Assembly (NCBI GenBank): GCA_944990035.1
Contig: CALYLX010000146.1
Span: 1,233,447-1,297,446, forward strand
DNA from: Clitopilus passeckerianus
Lineage: Eukaryota; Basidiomycota; Agaricomycetes; Agaricales; Entolomataceae
DNA: 64,000 nt
Direction: 5' to 3'
The position numbers and the translations under genes were made by a program. This document shows, one piece after another, positions 1-13,149 of the stretch (positions are counted from its first letter, which is position 1; every line of letters begins with the position of its first letter). The notes under the pieces were generated by a model. The model saw only the letters and a list, made by a program, of their open reading frames with translations. It had not been told where the DNA came from and did not search any database.

Positions 1-609
1 GATGAGGTGAGCAGGAGGAATTCTGTTGGCGTACGAATGCAGTAAGGTGGAGGAGGGTGGAGGTAGGGAAGAGAGAGAACAGCGAATGTAGTCTGCCTCT
101 TGATTTCAAGTTGACTGTATCCGGAAGACGTCGCGCTATGGAACGGCTTCATATCCAACATGTCGTCAGAATATGGCTAGATAGATAAACTGAACCGTTT
201 GAAGAACTAGCTTCTAAATCTCCGACGCGCAGAATTCAGTCGATTCTCTAACGATGGGAGACGATCCGGACAATTCCAGGCGAATTGAGGCGATTTCCGG
301 ATATGGAGTCTTCACTGGGATTGATATCGTAACTCAATTGTGTTCCTCGACCGAACAAATGCATTTTAGAGTATCTAGGATAATCGGCGGGGTGGACATA
401 GAGACATTGATATACGAATACGTAAGAAAAACATACAATGAAGATGATAAATGGACAAAACGTCTATATCAGAATGGCTGCTCAGCATGAACTTCCGGGA
501 ATCTTGATTACAAGTTCGTCTTTAGTTTTCAGCTCCGCAGCAAATAAGCTTTCAGTCCAAAGACTCCTTTCTCGCGTATGAGAGCATCTAGCCTACCATA
601 GCTCGCGGG
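1..609. other. No recognised gene
   Basis: The longest open frame is a 78-codon one at 254-490 (+) that starts with ATG and ends at TGA. It resembles no family I know and has no clear splice sites or promoter. I see nothing else I can support. Confidence 0.5.
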
Positions 610-1619
610 CTAATCAACTCTCCGGATTTGACATACAAAGTCGCGTTTCTTGTCGTAGACGAGCATTGGACCCTGGCCTTCCATCGCCACCTGAACCTTG
701 ACGACGACGTTCTTCGACCGGCCTTGTGCTATGTCTTTCGGAACGTGAGTACTGCGTGTTTGGCAGTCGGGAACAACTTGCGGGCCACTCGGTGACGTTC
801 GGGAAAGAGCGGCATTTGAGAAGATGCCGATTAGCGAGTTGTCGGTATAGTAGAGCTTGAAGGTAGGCGTGTTGGTGGTAGAGAATGGCTGACACGTTTT
901 CTTGTGCAAGGCCCATGCGTTCTCTGGATAAAATCGATTAGGAAGTGACTCATAAGGACATACTTGGGCATCCAACGGAACAATAACGAGCAACATGACA
1001 CTTGGGGGCAGCTCCTCAGGGCGACGCCAGTCTTTCGGCAATCGTCGCATTGTCGCAAGACTTCTCGGTGCGCGGGGCCTCCCTCTTCCCGGACCTGATA
1101 AGAATATGTTTCTGGACCAACGCCGCGATTTGAGGTCCTGCCTTGATGAAGAACCCCCTGGGAGTCAGCCCATCCCCGTTGGGAATGTCAAGGTCGGCGC
1201 CTGCTTCCGGTAGAAGGTCTGCATCCTTCACATTGTTACGCATAAAAGTACCAAACAACGGTACGTCATCGAACCTTGACCGGTGGTCAAGGTTGGCCCC
1301 ACCGTCGACAAGAGCTTTGGTGAGGGCAGGACGAGAGAGTGTTGTCCATCCAGCGATTTCTGGGGTGTCGATAGGGAGCTTCTTTGCGATGAGGTACTGC
1401 AGCGTTTCGGGGTGAGAAGTGCCAGGAAAATTGGTGGTGAGTCGCTGGGCCCCAAAAAGCAGAATCGCGGAGTAACTCAGTCCGTACAGCGTTTCTGTGC
1501 TTGGAAGGGGTGGCGCGATATTGGTTTCCACTGCCTGCAACCTGTGGGTGAGAAGGCTTTAAAATATCTGACTGGTCATACTCACTCCAAATACGCATTC
1601 GGATGCTCCTAGGTAGCAT
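610..1619 (-). pseudogene. Ankyrin-repeat / MYND zinc-finger protein, frame-disrupted
   Basis: Exon 1 starts at ATG 1619 and joins after a GTATGA...ACAG intron to an ankyrin-like segment (about 1540-1110) with motifs such as LIAKKLPIDTPEIAGWT and ALVDGGANLD. A MYND zinc finger follows: CDDCRKTG...LRSCP, then CHVARYCSVGCP, then after a 41-nt intron NAWALHKKTC. This gives the C6HC ligand set of MYND domains, which bind proline-rich partners. The tail runs to TAG at 610-612. The first half of the finger lies in a different frame from both flanks. A five-G run at 1004-1008 would restore the frame if one base shorter, and a four-G run near 1078-1081 if one longer. The gene is therefore either recently broken or miscalled at homopolymers. 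Ankyrin-MYND proteins are common in mushrooms and their roles are mostly unknown. Confidence 0.72.
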
Positions 1620-3263
1620 AATTACGCCATAATAACCCGAATGGAGAATGGCGCATTGGATTGAGGCTCATAGTACCTAAAGAACAAGATGATTAGTGAA
1701 ATGCCACAGGTTACAAGGAGCAAAGGACTGTACCTTGGACATACATACCTCGAGCTTCCTGCCCGCCAGGGAATGACCTGAGGTATCACGGTCTGTTCAA
1801 CAGGTCTTCGAGCCTCTTAGACACTGTCAGTCCACCATCATGGTATTCTGGCTTCTTGGCTAGCGGGAGGCAGCGCAAAAGCTCGTTTGGATGGGTTCTG
1901 AGCGCAGTAATTGGTAAGGTGGTCGATACTACGACCGTTTGGCGACCAACGGGTCGCCATCCCTGTGGCCGTTGAAAAAGCTCTTCCCCTTTCGGCAAGG
2001 GGATTAAATTAGCGGAGGCGGGAAATCATGTGACCGACGCGTCGCGTCTCAGAGTTAAGATAAGGGCCGGCTCCTTGGTGACATTTTACTCCCGTCCTTC
2101 TCTCTGGACCGGAATCCGTCCTGTTTGCTGCGAAAAACAATGGGAATGCCAGCACGTTTGAAGGCCGCTGGTCCCTTAAGAGTAACTCCAACCCTTTTCG
2201 TCCTGGACAACTCCTGCCTGCCTCGTGGTTTTATCGGTTTTTGAGTTGGAGCTATCAAGGAGCTATTGTGTGGGATTGTTTAGAGGCCGGAAAAGATGCA
2301 GCGAGTAGTGGGAGGCAAACAGTCGACGGCTCCAATTGAGCTGCTCGTTTCGCGATCATTATTGAATGGACATAAGTACCGGCGTGACTAGAATTACAGA
2401 ACCAGAGGCCTGCCCTGGCTCGATCAGACTTCGCAAGGCACAGCCTAGCACTGAAGTCGCTGTCAAGAGGGTGCGTCAGTTTTTGATCTGTAGATTGAAC
2501 AACGACAGTCATTCTTTGAAAAGATAGCTATACTATCTGCGAAAAGATCGCGTCAATGGAGGATGTCGTTATCGCTCCGATCCCGTAGGAATTTGCCATG
2601 AAGAGAACGCAACTCAGGCAGGCCAAATTGGAGCCGCCGACGAGACACAGCCGAGATATCATGGCTTCTGAGATATTCTGAGAAGTCAATCGAGCGCTGA
2701 TCAGAAGAAGGCGGCATGTATTCGTAGGAAGAAAGCCAAGCCGGCCGTGTTGAGCGCAAGTAGGTCCTTTGGCGATCAACGCCTTTCTGATTCTGCGTTA
2801 TGGACGCAGAAAATCCCGTTCATCTCCACCAAATGGAGTGGGCACGAGGAAGTTCACAATTGTTCTGAACGAACCGGATAACCAATTTTGGGATGAACTG
2901 GCTCATGCTGTGCACACGATCACGGGAGGCTTAGGCCCCATGATCATCGCCAATCGGGTAAATCAGGGTCTTGTGGGCGCCTTTTATACTTGTAACCGAC
3001 TTGGACCGAGTTGGATGGTGGAGGTGCAACTTCAGAACGACTCGAAAGACCACCAAAGATACATATAAATTTGCTAAGTGTGAACGGAACGAGGCTAAAT
3101 TACGCTCTGTATGGGCAGGGAAAGATGGATACGGTGGAGATGAAGACGGGAAGGATCTGTTACAAGCTGACACTGCAATCATGATTGAACGAAAGTAGAT
3201 CAATTCAGTTACTCCAGGTGAAATACAAGGTCGCCCACGCATCACCCTTGCACACCACCCGCT
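1620..3263. other. Intergenic, no recognised gene
   Basis: Several overlapping open frames of 60-99 codons occur on both strands (for example 2255-2512 minus and 2769-3068 plus). None shows a family motif, a consistent intron pattern or a promoter. I treat the stretch as intergenic or as decayed sequence. Confidence 0.5.
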
Positions 3264-3273
3264 TTTAAATAAA
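3264..3273 (+). promoter_or_regulatory. TATA-like box of the 7TM gene
   Basis: TTTAAATAAA lies about 46 nt upstream of the ATG at 3319, a plausible TATA-box distance for a fungal gene with a short leader. Confidence 0.4.
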
Positions 3274-3318
3274 CGTGTTTGGGCGGCGCAGTCTCCACTC
3301 CCCCCCCTCTCTTCTGTC

Positions 3319-4829
3319 ATGACCGACGACGAGATCAGGTTCTTGCAAGATCTGGGCTACGCCTTGCAAAGAAGGTTGGCCCTAGTCACAACCTTCAGTG
3401 TATTCTATGGTCCGTTTCGATTTATTTGATGACACCTGTTGATGCTAAGTACTTGATAACAGGCATTTTTGTGTTACTTTTCTCAATTACCACCACCACA
3501 TTCATGTGCGTAACGCTCTCGAGATCTTTCTGAGGCCCAATCTGACACGTCTGCTCTAGTCACCGTGGCCTGCGCAATCGACTGCTCGTCTGGACCTTCT
3601 TGGCGACCGTCCTCACATTCCTCATTTCTTCGGCTGTAACTGCTGCAAGCATTGCCGGTCTAGCTATTCACATCAAGGCAGCGCTGGTTGAGAACATCGA
3701 CAAGCCGGTGCAAGAGAACGCAGCGCTCACTGCTGCAAGGACACAATCGACCTACATCATACAGGAGTGGACTACACAAATTCTTGTAAGTGCTTGCCCT
3801 TTCCCTGGTCAGCAATAGGCTCAACGGACATCTATAGCCATTCTTCGCCAATGCTGTCATCATTTGGAGAGCTGCTGCCATTTGCGAAAATAGGAACAGG
3901 CTGTTCCTCGTTCCTTCCCTCGTTCTCTTGTTGGGTTCTATCGGTATGCACGACCTCCAATTCAAAGTGAAAAAGGGCTAACATTGAACAGGAACCATCG
4001 TGACATACCTGGGCTTCGTTGCAAGCTCGTCGAACCCAAGCGTTCCTGCAGGCGCCACCATCGTCCTGAAAGCCGGCCTGGCACTCTCCCTGGCTTCAAA
4101 CCTGGTTACCACGCTTTTCATCGCTCAATACATCAGGTACAGGAAATCTCCGTGTCAGCCCATACGTCAAGCTTACATTTATTCTCTTCCAGGGACAAGA
4201 AGCAGGATATCAGCAACCACTCCTCCCTGCCATTCTCAAAGTCATTCTTCATCTTTGTCGAATCTGGCGCATTCTTCTGCTGCCTGCAGGTATGGATTTA
4301 CTGAATTAACCTACTCCGTGGGTACCGGGAGCTGACCAAGACAAATAGGTCGTTTACTTGGCACTTCATGTGCACACCCCAGCTTTCGTCACCTTTGCGG
4401 CTGATCTGACGTATCAGGTGTACACAGCTGCCTACTTCTCCATCGCCGTAAGCCTCTTTAATTGCCGTGATTCCCATGACGGAACTAAACCCATTCTAGG
4501 CCCTATACCCAACTATCGTGATATCGATAGTGATATATCAACGTTCCATTCCTGACATGTTGGGCAGGACGACCGACGTGGGGAAGAAGTCCAAAGGCAG
4601 TACACCGGGCGCTGCCACCGGCGGTCGCACTGCCACTCTTGGTCACCTCTCCTTCAACGTTCCACTTTCAAGGCATCACAATAGTACCATGGGCACAGCT
4701 ATCAGTGGTGTCGACAGTACCATCTCAACTGGCTTGGACGATCTGTCTAGTGACCACGTCACGACTCATATGTCTGAGAAGAATGACGAAAAGAAGGACA
4801 TTCCTCCAAGTCCCGGAACTGCCATATAA
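3319..4829 (+). CDS. Seven-transmembrane hypothetical protein
   Basis: The gene starts at ATG 3319 (MTDDEIRFLQDLG) and splices through about seven introns to a stop at 4827-4829. About seven hydrophobic helices can be read in order: LVTTFSVFYGIFVLLFS, LLVWTFLATVLTFLISS, ILPFFANAVIIWRAAAIC, LFLVPSLVLLLGSIGTIV, LKAGLALSLASNLVTTLF, FFIFVESGAFFCCLQV and YTAAYFSIAALYPTIV. A polar Ser/Thr-rich cytosolic tail of about 100 residues follows. This layout (short N-terminus, seven helices, CENRNR after helix 3, YRDK after helix 5, low-complexity tail) is that of a large family of uncharacterised mushroom membrane proteins, often expanded and loosely GPCR-like. No ligand or function can be given. The frame is intact. 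Confidence 0.82.
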
Positions 4830-5184
4830 CACAATGATATTACCAATTCCTACTTGAATACCACTCTTTCATCAACTGTTGTTTTTGTTCTTTACCGCTC
4901 CTCGTTGTCACGCTGTATCTATACTTTCGTATCTATTAAAGAATGTACCATTGTTCCGCACAATAGAGTCTATGGAGGATATATCATATGTTGTGTCTAC
5001 ACAAGATGTGACCGATGCAAAGTCCAAACATGAAAACGAAAGAATAAATGCAAGCTAAGTAATTGCTAGTCCAAGATGATACCGAGTGTAAACGATTGAG
5101 TATGACGTGGCGAGTCGTGGATGTAATATAATAGCGATAAGAACAAGAAGGTACTAGGATGAAAGTCCGTGGGCAGTATTACAT
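4830..5184. other. 3' region between convergent genes
   Basis: This is an AT-rich spacer between the plus-strand 7TM gene and the minus-strand chitin synthase. It contains short poly(A)-signal-like runs and probably both 3' untranslated regions. No ORF of note. Confidence 0.5.
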
Positions 5185-8100
5185 TCAGTTCATGAGAGCC
5201 CTATCGATAGCTGCGTTGATGCTTGCTTTCCTGGCGGTCAAGTCCATGCCAAACTCGTCCTCGAGACGACGGCGGATTTCCCTTTTGGTGATGGTATTGA
5301 GATCGGCACTTCGTAGAATCTCCTGGACAGCTCGGTCAATTTCGGCATCGTTGGGTGATCCCGGCGCCTGGCTGAAGGTGTCACCGGGAATGGGAACGTC
5401 GAGGTAGTTGGTCACCGGACGTGAAGGAGGCATGGGTTGGAGCATGCCGCCGCCATAATTCGAGAGTGGGGTATTACGTCCCGATTGGTATCCCGGTGGT
5501 GGGTACATGCCAGCTTGCGAGGGAGCTGGGGAGAAGGGGCGGTGGTCGTAGTAAGTCTCGCGGCCGTAGACGGATGCAGTTTGGGATCCTTCAAATTCTT
5601 TCTTGGGTGGTATCCAGGAACCGATGGAGTGGTTGGATTCCTTGTCCCAAAGCTCGTTCTCCTGTAGCACAACATCAGTAAGCAGCATGTCAAGAATAGG
5701 AAATAAACACTAACGTAGTCGTTCCAGGACTTCAGAGGAATAGAACGAGGATCAAATTTGCCTTCATCCTGAAGGTGACGTCAGCAACAACGTAAAATTG
5801 AGGATAGTAAACAAGCTTACGTGAACCACAATCTTTTTGCCTGACTCTCCCAAGACGATACGAGTTTGACCCCAGGAGAAGTCATCCATACGCCAGAAGG
5901 AGTAGAGAGGGAGGAAGAACGAGAAGGCGGGGATAGCGATGATGTAGAAGACCATCCAGCCGATCATATCCCACTTGCGCCTCAGTATGAAGACCATTGC
6001 TTGGAGACCGTAAATGGCACCAATGAGAGCGAGGGCGAGAGTGGGCACAGGCTTATGTTGAGCGACGACCTGATAAATGAGCCAACCAATCTGAAAGGAC
6101 GATGTTAGCATTTATCCTGAAGAAGTGAATGACCATACTTACGTAGACGACCGTGATAGGCTGGGTTATGGTAGAAACCAAGTCGATCATGACAATGAAA
6201 CGCATTGAGAAGCAGCAGAAACCGCAAAGTTGGTCCAAGAACAACAGCTCGCCGAGATTGTGCACCGTGGAGTTAATCCAGCGACGACGTTGAGAAAGCA
6301 GCACCTTCCAGTCGTCGGGAGCAACGGTGAAAGCGTGAGCATCCCGAACGAATCGAGTCTTGTAGAGCGGGAAGTGCTTGAGGAGAAGCGTGGTGAGGTA
6401 ACGATCTTCTCCGAGGTGCAGCAAGTTCTTCGTATGCAGGGTGTCGACGCGGTTCTCCGAATAGTCTTCAATGATCTGGTTGGAGATCAAGAGAGGCTTG
6501 TGGGTATCGGGAGTACGCAGGCGGTAGAGCGTGAAACAACCGGGCAAGCAAGTGACGGAGCCAAAGAGGGACTCAAAGGCTTTGGCCAAGTGATGCGAAA
6601 TGAAGTATTCGTAGACCTGCAAGGTCGTTAGTGTTATGGCTAAATTGGTTTTCTGAAGTAACACACCTGCATCATTGTGATGATGGACTGCTTGGCGTTG
6701 GCCAACTCAGTTTCACCGCAGACACCTAGGAGCTTCTTGTCGTGAATCATACTGGAGCAAACGTCAGAGAAGGATCGATCATCAGATAGCTGAGAACGAC
6801 ATACGCAGAAATCAAGCGGTTGACGGAATGAGGCTCGACAGTCGTGTCGGCGTCCACCATGAACAAGTACTCGTAGAAGGTGGGATTGACACCAATAACA
6901 TTCTTAATCTGGTGGTACATCTCGAGCTCGAGAGGGTTCATGGGAGCATTGAAATGGACCTGCGGAAAATATGAACATTAGTCATTTTATAGTGATACTT
7001 TATGAAGAATAAATTACCTTGTTCAAGAAGTGCATGACGAGCATCTGCGTATCACGCTTGCCACGATTACCAGGCCTGCTCCTCTCGGTAGGCTTGCCCA
7101 TTTTGGCAATGACGAGGTAGGGAACGACATGGCCGGCGCACTCGTACAAGCCGGAATAAACCTTGCCCATGTTGTGCTGCTTGGCACCTTCGCCCAAACT
7201 CAAGAAGCTGAGTGGCTCCGGGTCGATATTGGGGTCGGCACCGAGAATATCGAGGACGATACGTGGCGTGGGGCGATCGTTACCGGAACCAACAATCATA
7301 CCGTCGCAAACGATGAGTAGGAGCTTGCGCTTGTCGTCGTACTTGAGCTGAGCCAAAGAGTCGATGGTCTTCCTGAGCGAAGAATCGCCTTCCGTATAAC
7401 ACGGGACCTGGCAAATGACGAACTTGTCGTGATCCTCGGGAGCGCGAGCTGCACCGAAATTGACAGATGCCAAAAACTTGAATCCAATAACTGTGATCAT
7501 GATAATCGACAGCGCGAGGAGCAAGTATGTTGAGAACTGGCACTGAGTCGAATTACGGTTGTCGACCTTGCCCACGGCGAAAAGATTGCGGAGACAGACT
7601 TTCTGGCGAGCGAGGATGACGGGATCGATGTTGAGAGCATCAAGCCTCTTGGTAATATCGGTGCCAGCGTTGTGTTGGAAGAGGTCGATGACGGAAGCAT
7701 GGATGAACTGTCTATTGGTGTTGACAGGTACTGCCATGCCAGCAGGGGCCTGGATACTGGGTGGGTACCGAATGTAGTTGGTAAGGTCGTAGACGAGGCC
7801 TTTGTAGACGGCGACGGCATTACCGGTGTCAGCCTGGTTTTTGATGACCTTCGGGGTGAAACCGACGAATCCAACGCGAGCCTTGTATCGCATTCGCACC
7901 ATCTGCTCGAAATACCAATCGGGCCTGGAGTCGTTGGAGAAGACGCGGAAGTCGTGGTATTGAGCGAAAGGATCGGAGACGTTGCGGGAGTCAAGGGTGA
8001 CATATGGGCTGACATTGCCGTCAATACCATCGCAGAGAGCAGAGACCTGTATGGGAAAAATCAGCAATAAGATAGGCGGAGGAAGGAACAATTACTAACC

Positions 8101-11100
8101 TGAACAGGGAAAAGAGAGTCGGCGACCTGTCCACCATACTTCAAGACGCTTTTGGTGGGGACGATATTGACGACTTGATAATGGTCATGTGCAAGTGTGG
8201 TCAGGTCAAAAACCTCCCCTCTAATAGCAACGAGGACATTGTTGGGCTGATTGACAGAGTTATGGGCTGCAAGTTCGCTTGTGTTGAAGACGTGTTCCGT
8301 GGGGCAGATAAGAGTACCGAGGACCGTGATGACGAAAATAGCTGCCGCGCAGGCAATCCAAATGAGGATATTCAGTGCAAGCTTCTCCCTCCACGCCTGC
8401 CTCACATCCATTCGCTTCATCCGTCCAATGTGCGTCAGGAGCGGAGAAGGAATCCAAAAGGTCAATATCCAACACAGTGCAACCCACTTCCTACGACCAG
8501 AAGTCTCCTTGAGGACTTCGGTGGTCTCGCCCTCTTGGATTTCGCCAGCGAGAGCTGCCTCCTTATCGCCACCCAAAAGACCCCGCTTGGCTTCGGCATT
8601 TGGTCCGCCACCGCCAAACATATTCCGGGAAGGAGCATACGATTCGCTGCCGTAGCCACTAACAGCATCGTCGCGGTCGGTATCATCACGTCGGCTTCCG
8701 GTGAACCTAGAACGACCGTCGAAGTCAGATGCAAGGTCGTCTTCGTCGTAGTTGTACATGTCTGCACGTTGGAAGGGGGAAGCATTGGCGACGAGGGGAA
8801 GGGCTTGGTTAGAACCATCAAAGTAGCCGTCGTTGTAGGGAGAGTTGGGCTCTCCAGGGGAACGGGGGTATTCAGCACCAGGCGCGAGATAGGGAGCATA
8901 GGGGTCAGCTCCGCCAGCAGCATGGCCGTCATCAGCGAGACGATTGCGCTTGGTCTCTTCCGCATCCTTAGAACGAAGGACATCTTCGAATGCATGGAAG
9001 GCAGCTTGTGACAAGAAGATCTAAAAATACATTTGTGTCAGCGCATACACTCACTTCCCAATGCAAATAAAAGGTTTACCTTATGCAGACCCTTGACCAA
9101 ATCCCTATCCCCAAAGCCCCAAGTCGTCCTCGCCTGCTCAACTCGCTCAGCAGGCGTACCCTCAACAACACCTCTCTCCTCCAGCGCTTCCCCATACCGA
9201 TCAATAAATTCCTCCTCGCTCAAACTAACCTCCCACATGTTCCCACCAGCGACACCAATCCTCCTCACAACCTCAGGCAACCCAATACTCCTAACCTGTC
9301 CCTTGACGCTCCGTCCCTCAAGCTGATTCGGCAGCTGAGAGTCGTTGGGCGAGATACAGAAAATGTACCACGTCTGCGTCTCGGTCAGGGTATCAAAAAG
9401 GGTATCAAGTGCCGCCTTGATTTCTCCAGTGATGCAAGGAGAGGTAGAATTGATGGCAGCTTGAGCCTCAGCGTCTTCGTCCTTGTCTTCCTTGTCGTCC
9501 TCGGCAATAGTTGCAGCAGCAACGCCTGTTGCACGCCCGAGGGTGTTGCTTCGTTTAATGGTATTCTTCCTCCTGGTCGAGGGAGCTCGCATAGGCTTGA
9601 CGTTCTGCGAAGCAGCGACGATGGTTTCCTCATTACGGGGATGAGCTTGGGTAGCGATAGCCTTCTTGGAGAAAAGACCCTTAACGAAGGGGTTAACGCT
9701 CCCAGCACCTTCAGTGCCAGGCTGAAGCCCGTCAACACCTCTAAGGAGCGACACGAAATCAGGATTGACAGCATCCAAATTCTTCTCCAAGAATCCACGA
9801 GAAGAATAGGTAACAGGCCCATTGAAATGCGAAATGGTGAACGTAGGCGACCCATCCCGATCCGCAGCACCGGTCTTGAAGCTCGAGTGGTTGCCCCACC
9901 GTTTCCCAAACGCCTCGACCATAGTGGCGTCGGTCTTGGCGCTGCCTCTGCCCATCCTGCGAGCTTGGTCATCCATGATGTGCACGAGACCTCCGGGTCT
10001 GTGCTGCATCATCCTGACGCATTCGCTGTTCTCGAAGTAGGGGGTCTTATCAACGAGGCCGGGGGATAGACCCTCAGCGGCGTACTCGCCCATAGGGCGC
10101 TCGAAAAGCTGCTGCTGGGTGAAGTGAAGCAGTCGTTCGTTGGCGAAGTTGACAATGAATTGGTCGAGGGAGTTAGGGCGGGAAGTGAGGTTCTGGGAAC
10201 CAGGGAAGTCCAAGAGACCAATAAAGGTGGTGAAGTCGTCCTTGCAGAGCTTCTGGTTGATATGCTCGTTCAACCATGCGAAGAGGAGGGAATATAGTGT
10301 TTTGGCGAGATCATCTCGATTGTCTGATGCACCATCAGGATCGAGGAAAACGGTGCAAAGCTCCTTCTTGACAAGCTTCGTCTTGTACGAGAACGTAGCC
10401 TCGAGTTCGGCGGGAGAGACACCCAAGAACTCGGCCACGATGGCGAGAATCTCGTGATTGCGTACAACCGCAGCATCTTCATTTCGGCCCCTATCAATCG
10501 TGAACTCGAGGTTGCCGAGGTGAAGGATAGCTGCAAGCAGCTGGCAGGTCTGAGCGACGTGCCTCTTGGAGAGTCCAATAGTCTTCAGAGCGACCTTGAG
10601 CTGGTCGAACCGAATTTGGTCGTCATCACGACCATTTGCCATTCCTGCCCCACCTGAGTGGCGAGGGTTCAATCCGCGAGATCCAAGGTACCGGTAGGTA
10701 GCCTTGTCATGAAGGTGAAGATGTGTTCGTTCCTCGGGGGTGGCGCCCGCGACAAGGTAGTAGAAGATGTGGAAGTTGCGTTCACCCGAAGGTGCAACAG
10801 CAACTCGGTTCCTTTCGAGGTAGTAGTCGAGGGTCTTGATGCCAGACAAGCGTCCGCGGTCGTTGAATTGAAGTTCGGTATATTTGCCATAGCGGGAGGC
10901 ATTAGGGTTGAATAGAGTACGTGCATTGCCGAAGGATTCGAGAACGAATTCCGAGGCGGGGATTTGCTGAAGGAGTTTGGATCCTTTTTTGCCGGGAGCG
11001 GAGACAGAAAGGTCTAGAATGGATTTGATAACGAGGCGACGAGATTCGGATTTGCCGCTGCCTGTTTCACCACTATTCAAGATATGTCAGAAATGAAAAG

Positions 11101-11477
11101 GAGAAAATAAACAAGATTCGCACGAACCTGAGGATGATCGTCTGATCCTGCGTTGTTCTTTTCATGTGGTAGTAGGCGTTGTTTGCGAGCTGGAAGACAT
11201 GAGGGCCGAGGGGCTCCTTATGCTCGCTGGTATCCCTGTATTCTGCAGCATACTTCTGCAGGACCTGGTCGCTGTTGGAGTTGACGTATTTGTGCGGGTT
11301 GAGGGCAACGAGGGCTGAAGGTCCAACACGGGTATAGATGTTGTCGGTCATGAACCTTTCACGAAGGCATGCTACGATAATGTCGTCTGAAATCGAAGGG
11401 AGAGTAGTGAGGTCTGTTACAGCCTCGAGACGTTGATGGAGGCCGCTGCCACCCAACATAGAGTGCCTGCTCGCCAT
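5185..11477 (-). CDS. Chitin synthase with N-terminal myosin motor domain (class V/VII type)
   Basis: This is a complete spliced gene of roughly 1,900 residues. From the N-terminus: a myosin head with P-loop GETGSGKS, formed across the first intron (11090-11127), [25 protein letters not shown] switch region and a LLDFPGSQN segment; a Ser/charged linker; two membrane helices; a cytochrome-b5-like segment; a further helix; then the GT2 catalytic domain. The catalytic domain shows the donor-binding start [11 protein letters not shown], the metal site DADTT, the acceptor region LGEDRYLT and the product motif QRRRW, followed by C-terminal helices. The last 55 residues form a DEK_C-type helical domain ([13 protein letters not shown]). 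The enzyme polymerises UDP-GlcNAc into wall chitin at hyphal tips, and the motor domain aids actin-based delivery or tethering. The first in-frame ATG is at 11477; upstream codons reach a TTG but no ATG. The P-loop has Thr and Ser where classical myosins have Ser and Thr, as is usual in this family. Confidence 0.96.
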
Positions 11478-12195
11478 TGCCGCTTGCTGTTCTGTCGACG
11501 AACTAGACGGCGGCGACGACAAAAGCGGCGTTAAGTGTTGTTGTTGAAGAGGAGAAGGGAAAGAAACGAAAGTGGAGTATGAAGTGACAACAGCCCACGC
11601 GCTAGCTCAGAGGTGGTATTGGCCGAGGCAAGGATGACAAATGTGAATTTTGCTCTCACGCGAAACACGTGGTGGCAACATCATAGCACGGCTACATTTT
11701 GCCGAGGACCTATCAGAATCTTTGTTCGCCATCCGTCAAGGACAGGAGAAAAATCTGGAACCATGACATCAATCAGGGAACGTTAACAAAAAATACAGAG
11801 AACAGAAATATAAAGGTCAACAATAATAGAATACAGTTGCTTGAAGAAAGTCGAAAAGCCTATTCATCCTCGTCTTCGTACAGCCTTACAATAAACTTCA
11901 AAACACCGGAAAAGGTACGGCTGAAAGAACCCGCCTGGCCATACGATCGCGGTCGAGCCTTGTCGACGGGACAACCCAACAACGTGAAGCAGGGTAAGTA
12001 TTGAAAAAAAAGGCTACATCACATCGGACGCCGGATGACGCCGTCTAAACTCCATGGGCAGCAAGATGCCCTCCACTTGTGGTTATTCGAAGGCAAGGCG
12101 GCGCAAATAGTCATTAGGGTATACGTGAAGAGGGTACAAAATATATAGGCGAGACAAGTACGGTATGTAAAGATAGAATGTCCATTTCATAGATA
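11478..12195. other. Intergenic between two minus-strand genes
   Basis: It holds the presumed promoter of the chitin synthase and the 3' region of the ASCH gene's neighbour side. A 101-codon frame at 11699-12004 (+) is Lys/Asn/Ser-rich and unsupported. Nothing else is recognised. Confidence 0.5.
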
Positions 12196-13149
12196 TCAAG
12201 TCTTCTGGCGCTTCGCCCTTGATTTGAGTCCATTTATCGAGCTCATTGAAAGGTCCATGGACATAGACGACCGTCCTCTTTTGTGGCTCAACCTTGTTCG
12301 CTGAGCAGGCTGCTGCTGCTGCTGCTGCTGCTGAGGCGGCGGTGCCTCTCCTTCGTCTTCCACATCCGTATCGACACCATCCATGTCCACATCCATAAGG
12401 CTGCCGGTCCGCACGACCTTCACGACCTTCTTGGCCGGAGGCCGGAAGTGAGATAACTGCACCTCGTCCTGCCTCTTCCCTCTATCAAACACCTTCGCCA
12501 CACCACCTGCTGCCAACCTTGAACCATCTCCCCCCCAGACCTCCTCCTTCATCTTCTCAGGGACGTACACCATGCCTCTTGGTGCACAGCTAACTCCATA
12601 CATCGCCTTCATCTCCTCCAGGTGCAACGGCTCCTTCACCACATACGCGCTCTTGATATAATACGCATAGTCAAATCCCTTCAAACACGGATCGTTGTTG
12701 TTGAAGGCGTCGTTCCATAACCCAGTCAAGGGCAAAGGCTTGAAGCCAGGCTCTAACCGAGAGAGACCGGGTTCAATTTCGCAGATATAGGCGATGCAGG
12801 AGAACGGCGCTTTAACGTAGAACCAGACTCGCTCGACTGTCTTCGGAAGGAGGTATTTGCGGAATTCGAAGTGCTTCTCGCCTTTAAGAATTTTTTGCAT
12901 GCAGTCGTCCTGTGAGATAGTGGGTCAGCAACAGCAGACGTAGATGAATTGAAAGCGGGAATGAATGTACGGCCTCTTGCTTTGGATAGAGGGGACATGG
13001 GAAAGGCAGGAGAGTCAAAAGGTACATACCGTACTCGGTAAAATGACATCTGTCTGGTTCTTGCTGGCCCTGCCCGTCGTCTGAGGCACCTCCAAGCGCT
13101 GCTGCTTCGAGACCTTCGCCTTGACATGCCGAGGCTTCACCAATCCCAT
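12196..13149 (-). CDS. ASCH/PUA-like domain protein with basic, Gln-rich tail
   Basis: Exon 1 (13149-13030) starts MGLVKPRHVKAKVSKQQRLEV. Exon 2 (12909-12196) follows a 120-nt intron (GTATGT...CACAG), in phase. The protein has about 277 residues. The core motif ILKGEKHFEFRKYLLP, followed by VERVWFYVKAPFSCIAYICEIEPG, matches the ASCH fold of the PUA superfamily, in which a GEKTxExR-type loop contacts RNA or nucleotides. The C-terminal half is low complexity: an acidic VDMDGVDTDVEDEGE patch, an eight-Gln run from CAG repeats and a basic end (SRAKRQKT) that looks like a nuclear localisation signal. A nuclear nucleic-acid-binding role is inferred. No catalytic claim is made. Confidence 0.72.
12305..12333 (-). 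repeat. CAG/CTG microsatellite coding poly-Gln
   Basis: An uninterrupted CTG run on the plus strand encodes eight glutamines in the ASCH protein. It is a candidate length-polymorphic site. Confidence 0.8.

Noticed and set aside
8175..9011. 278-codon plus-strand ORF inside the chitin synthase gene
   Set aside because: It lies antisense to the linker and transmembrane exons of a clear gene and has no family motifs. It is open because of GC-rich codon bias.
9083..10069. 328-codon plus-strand ORF
   Set aside because: Antisense shadow of the myosin motor exon. The minus strand carries conserved myosin motifs throughout.
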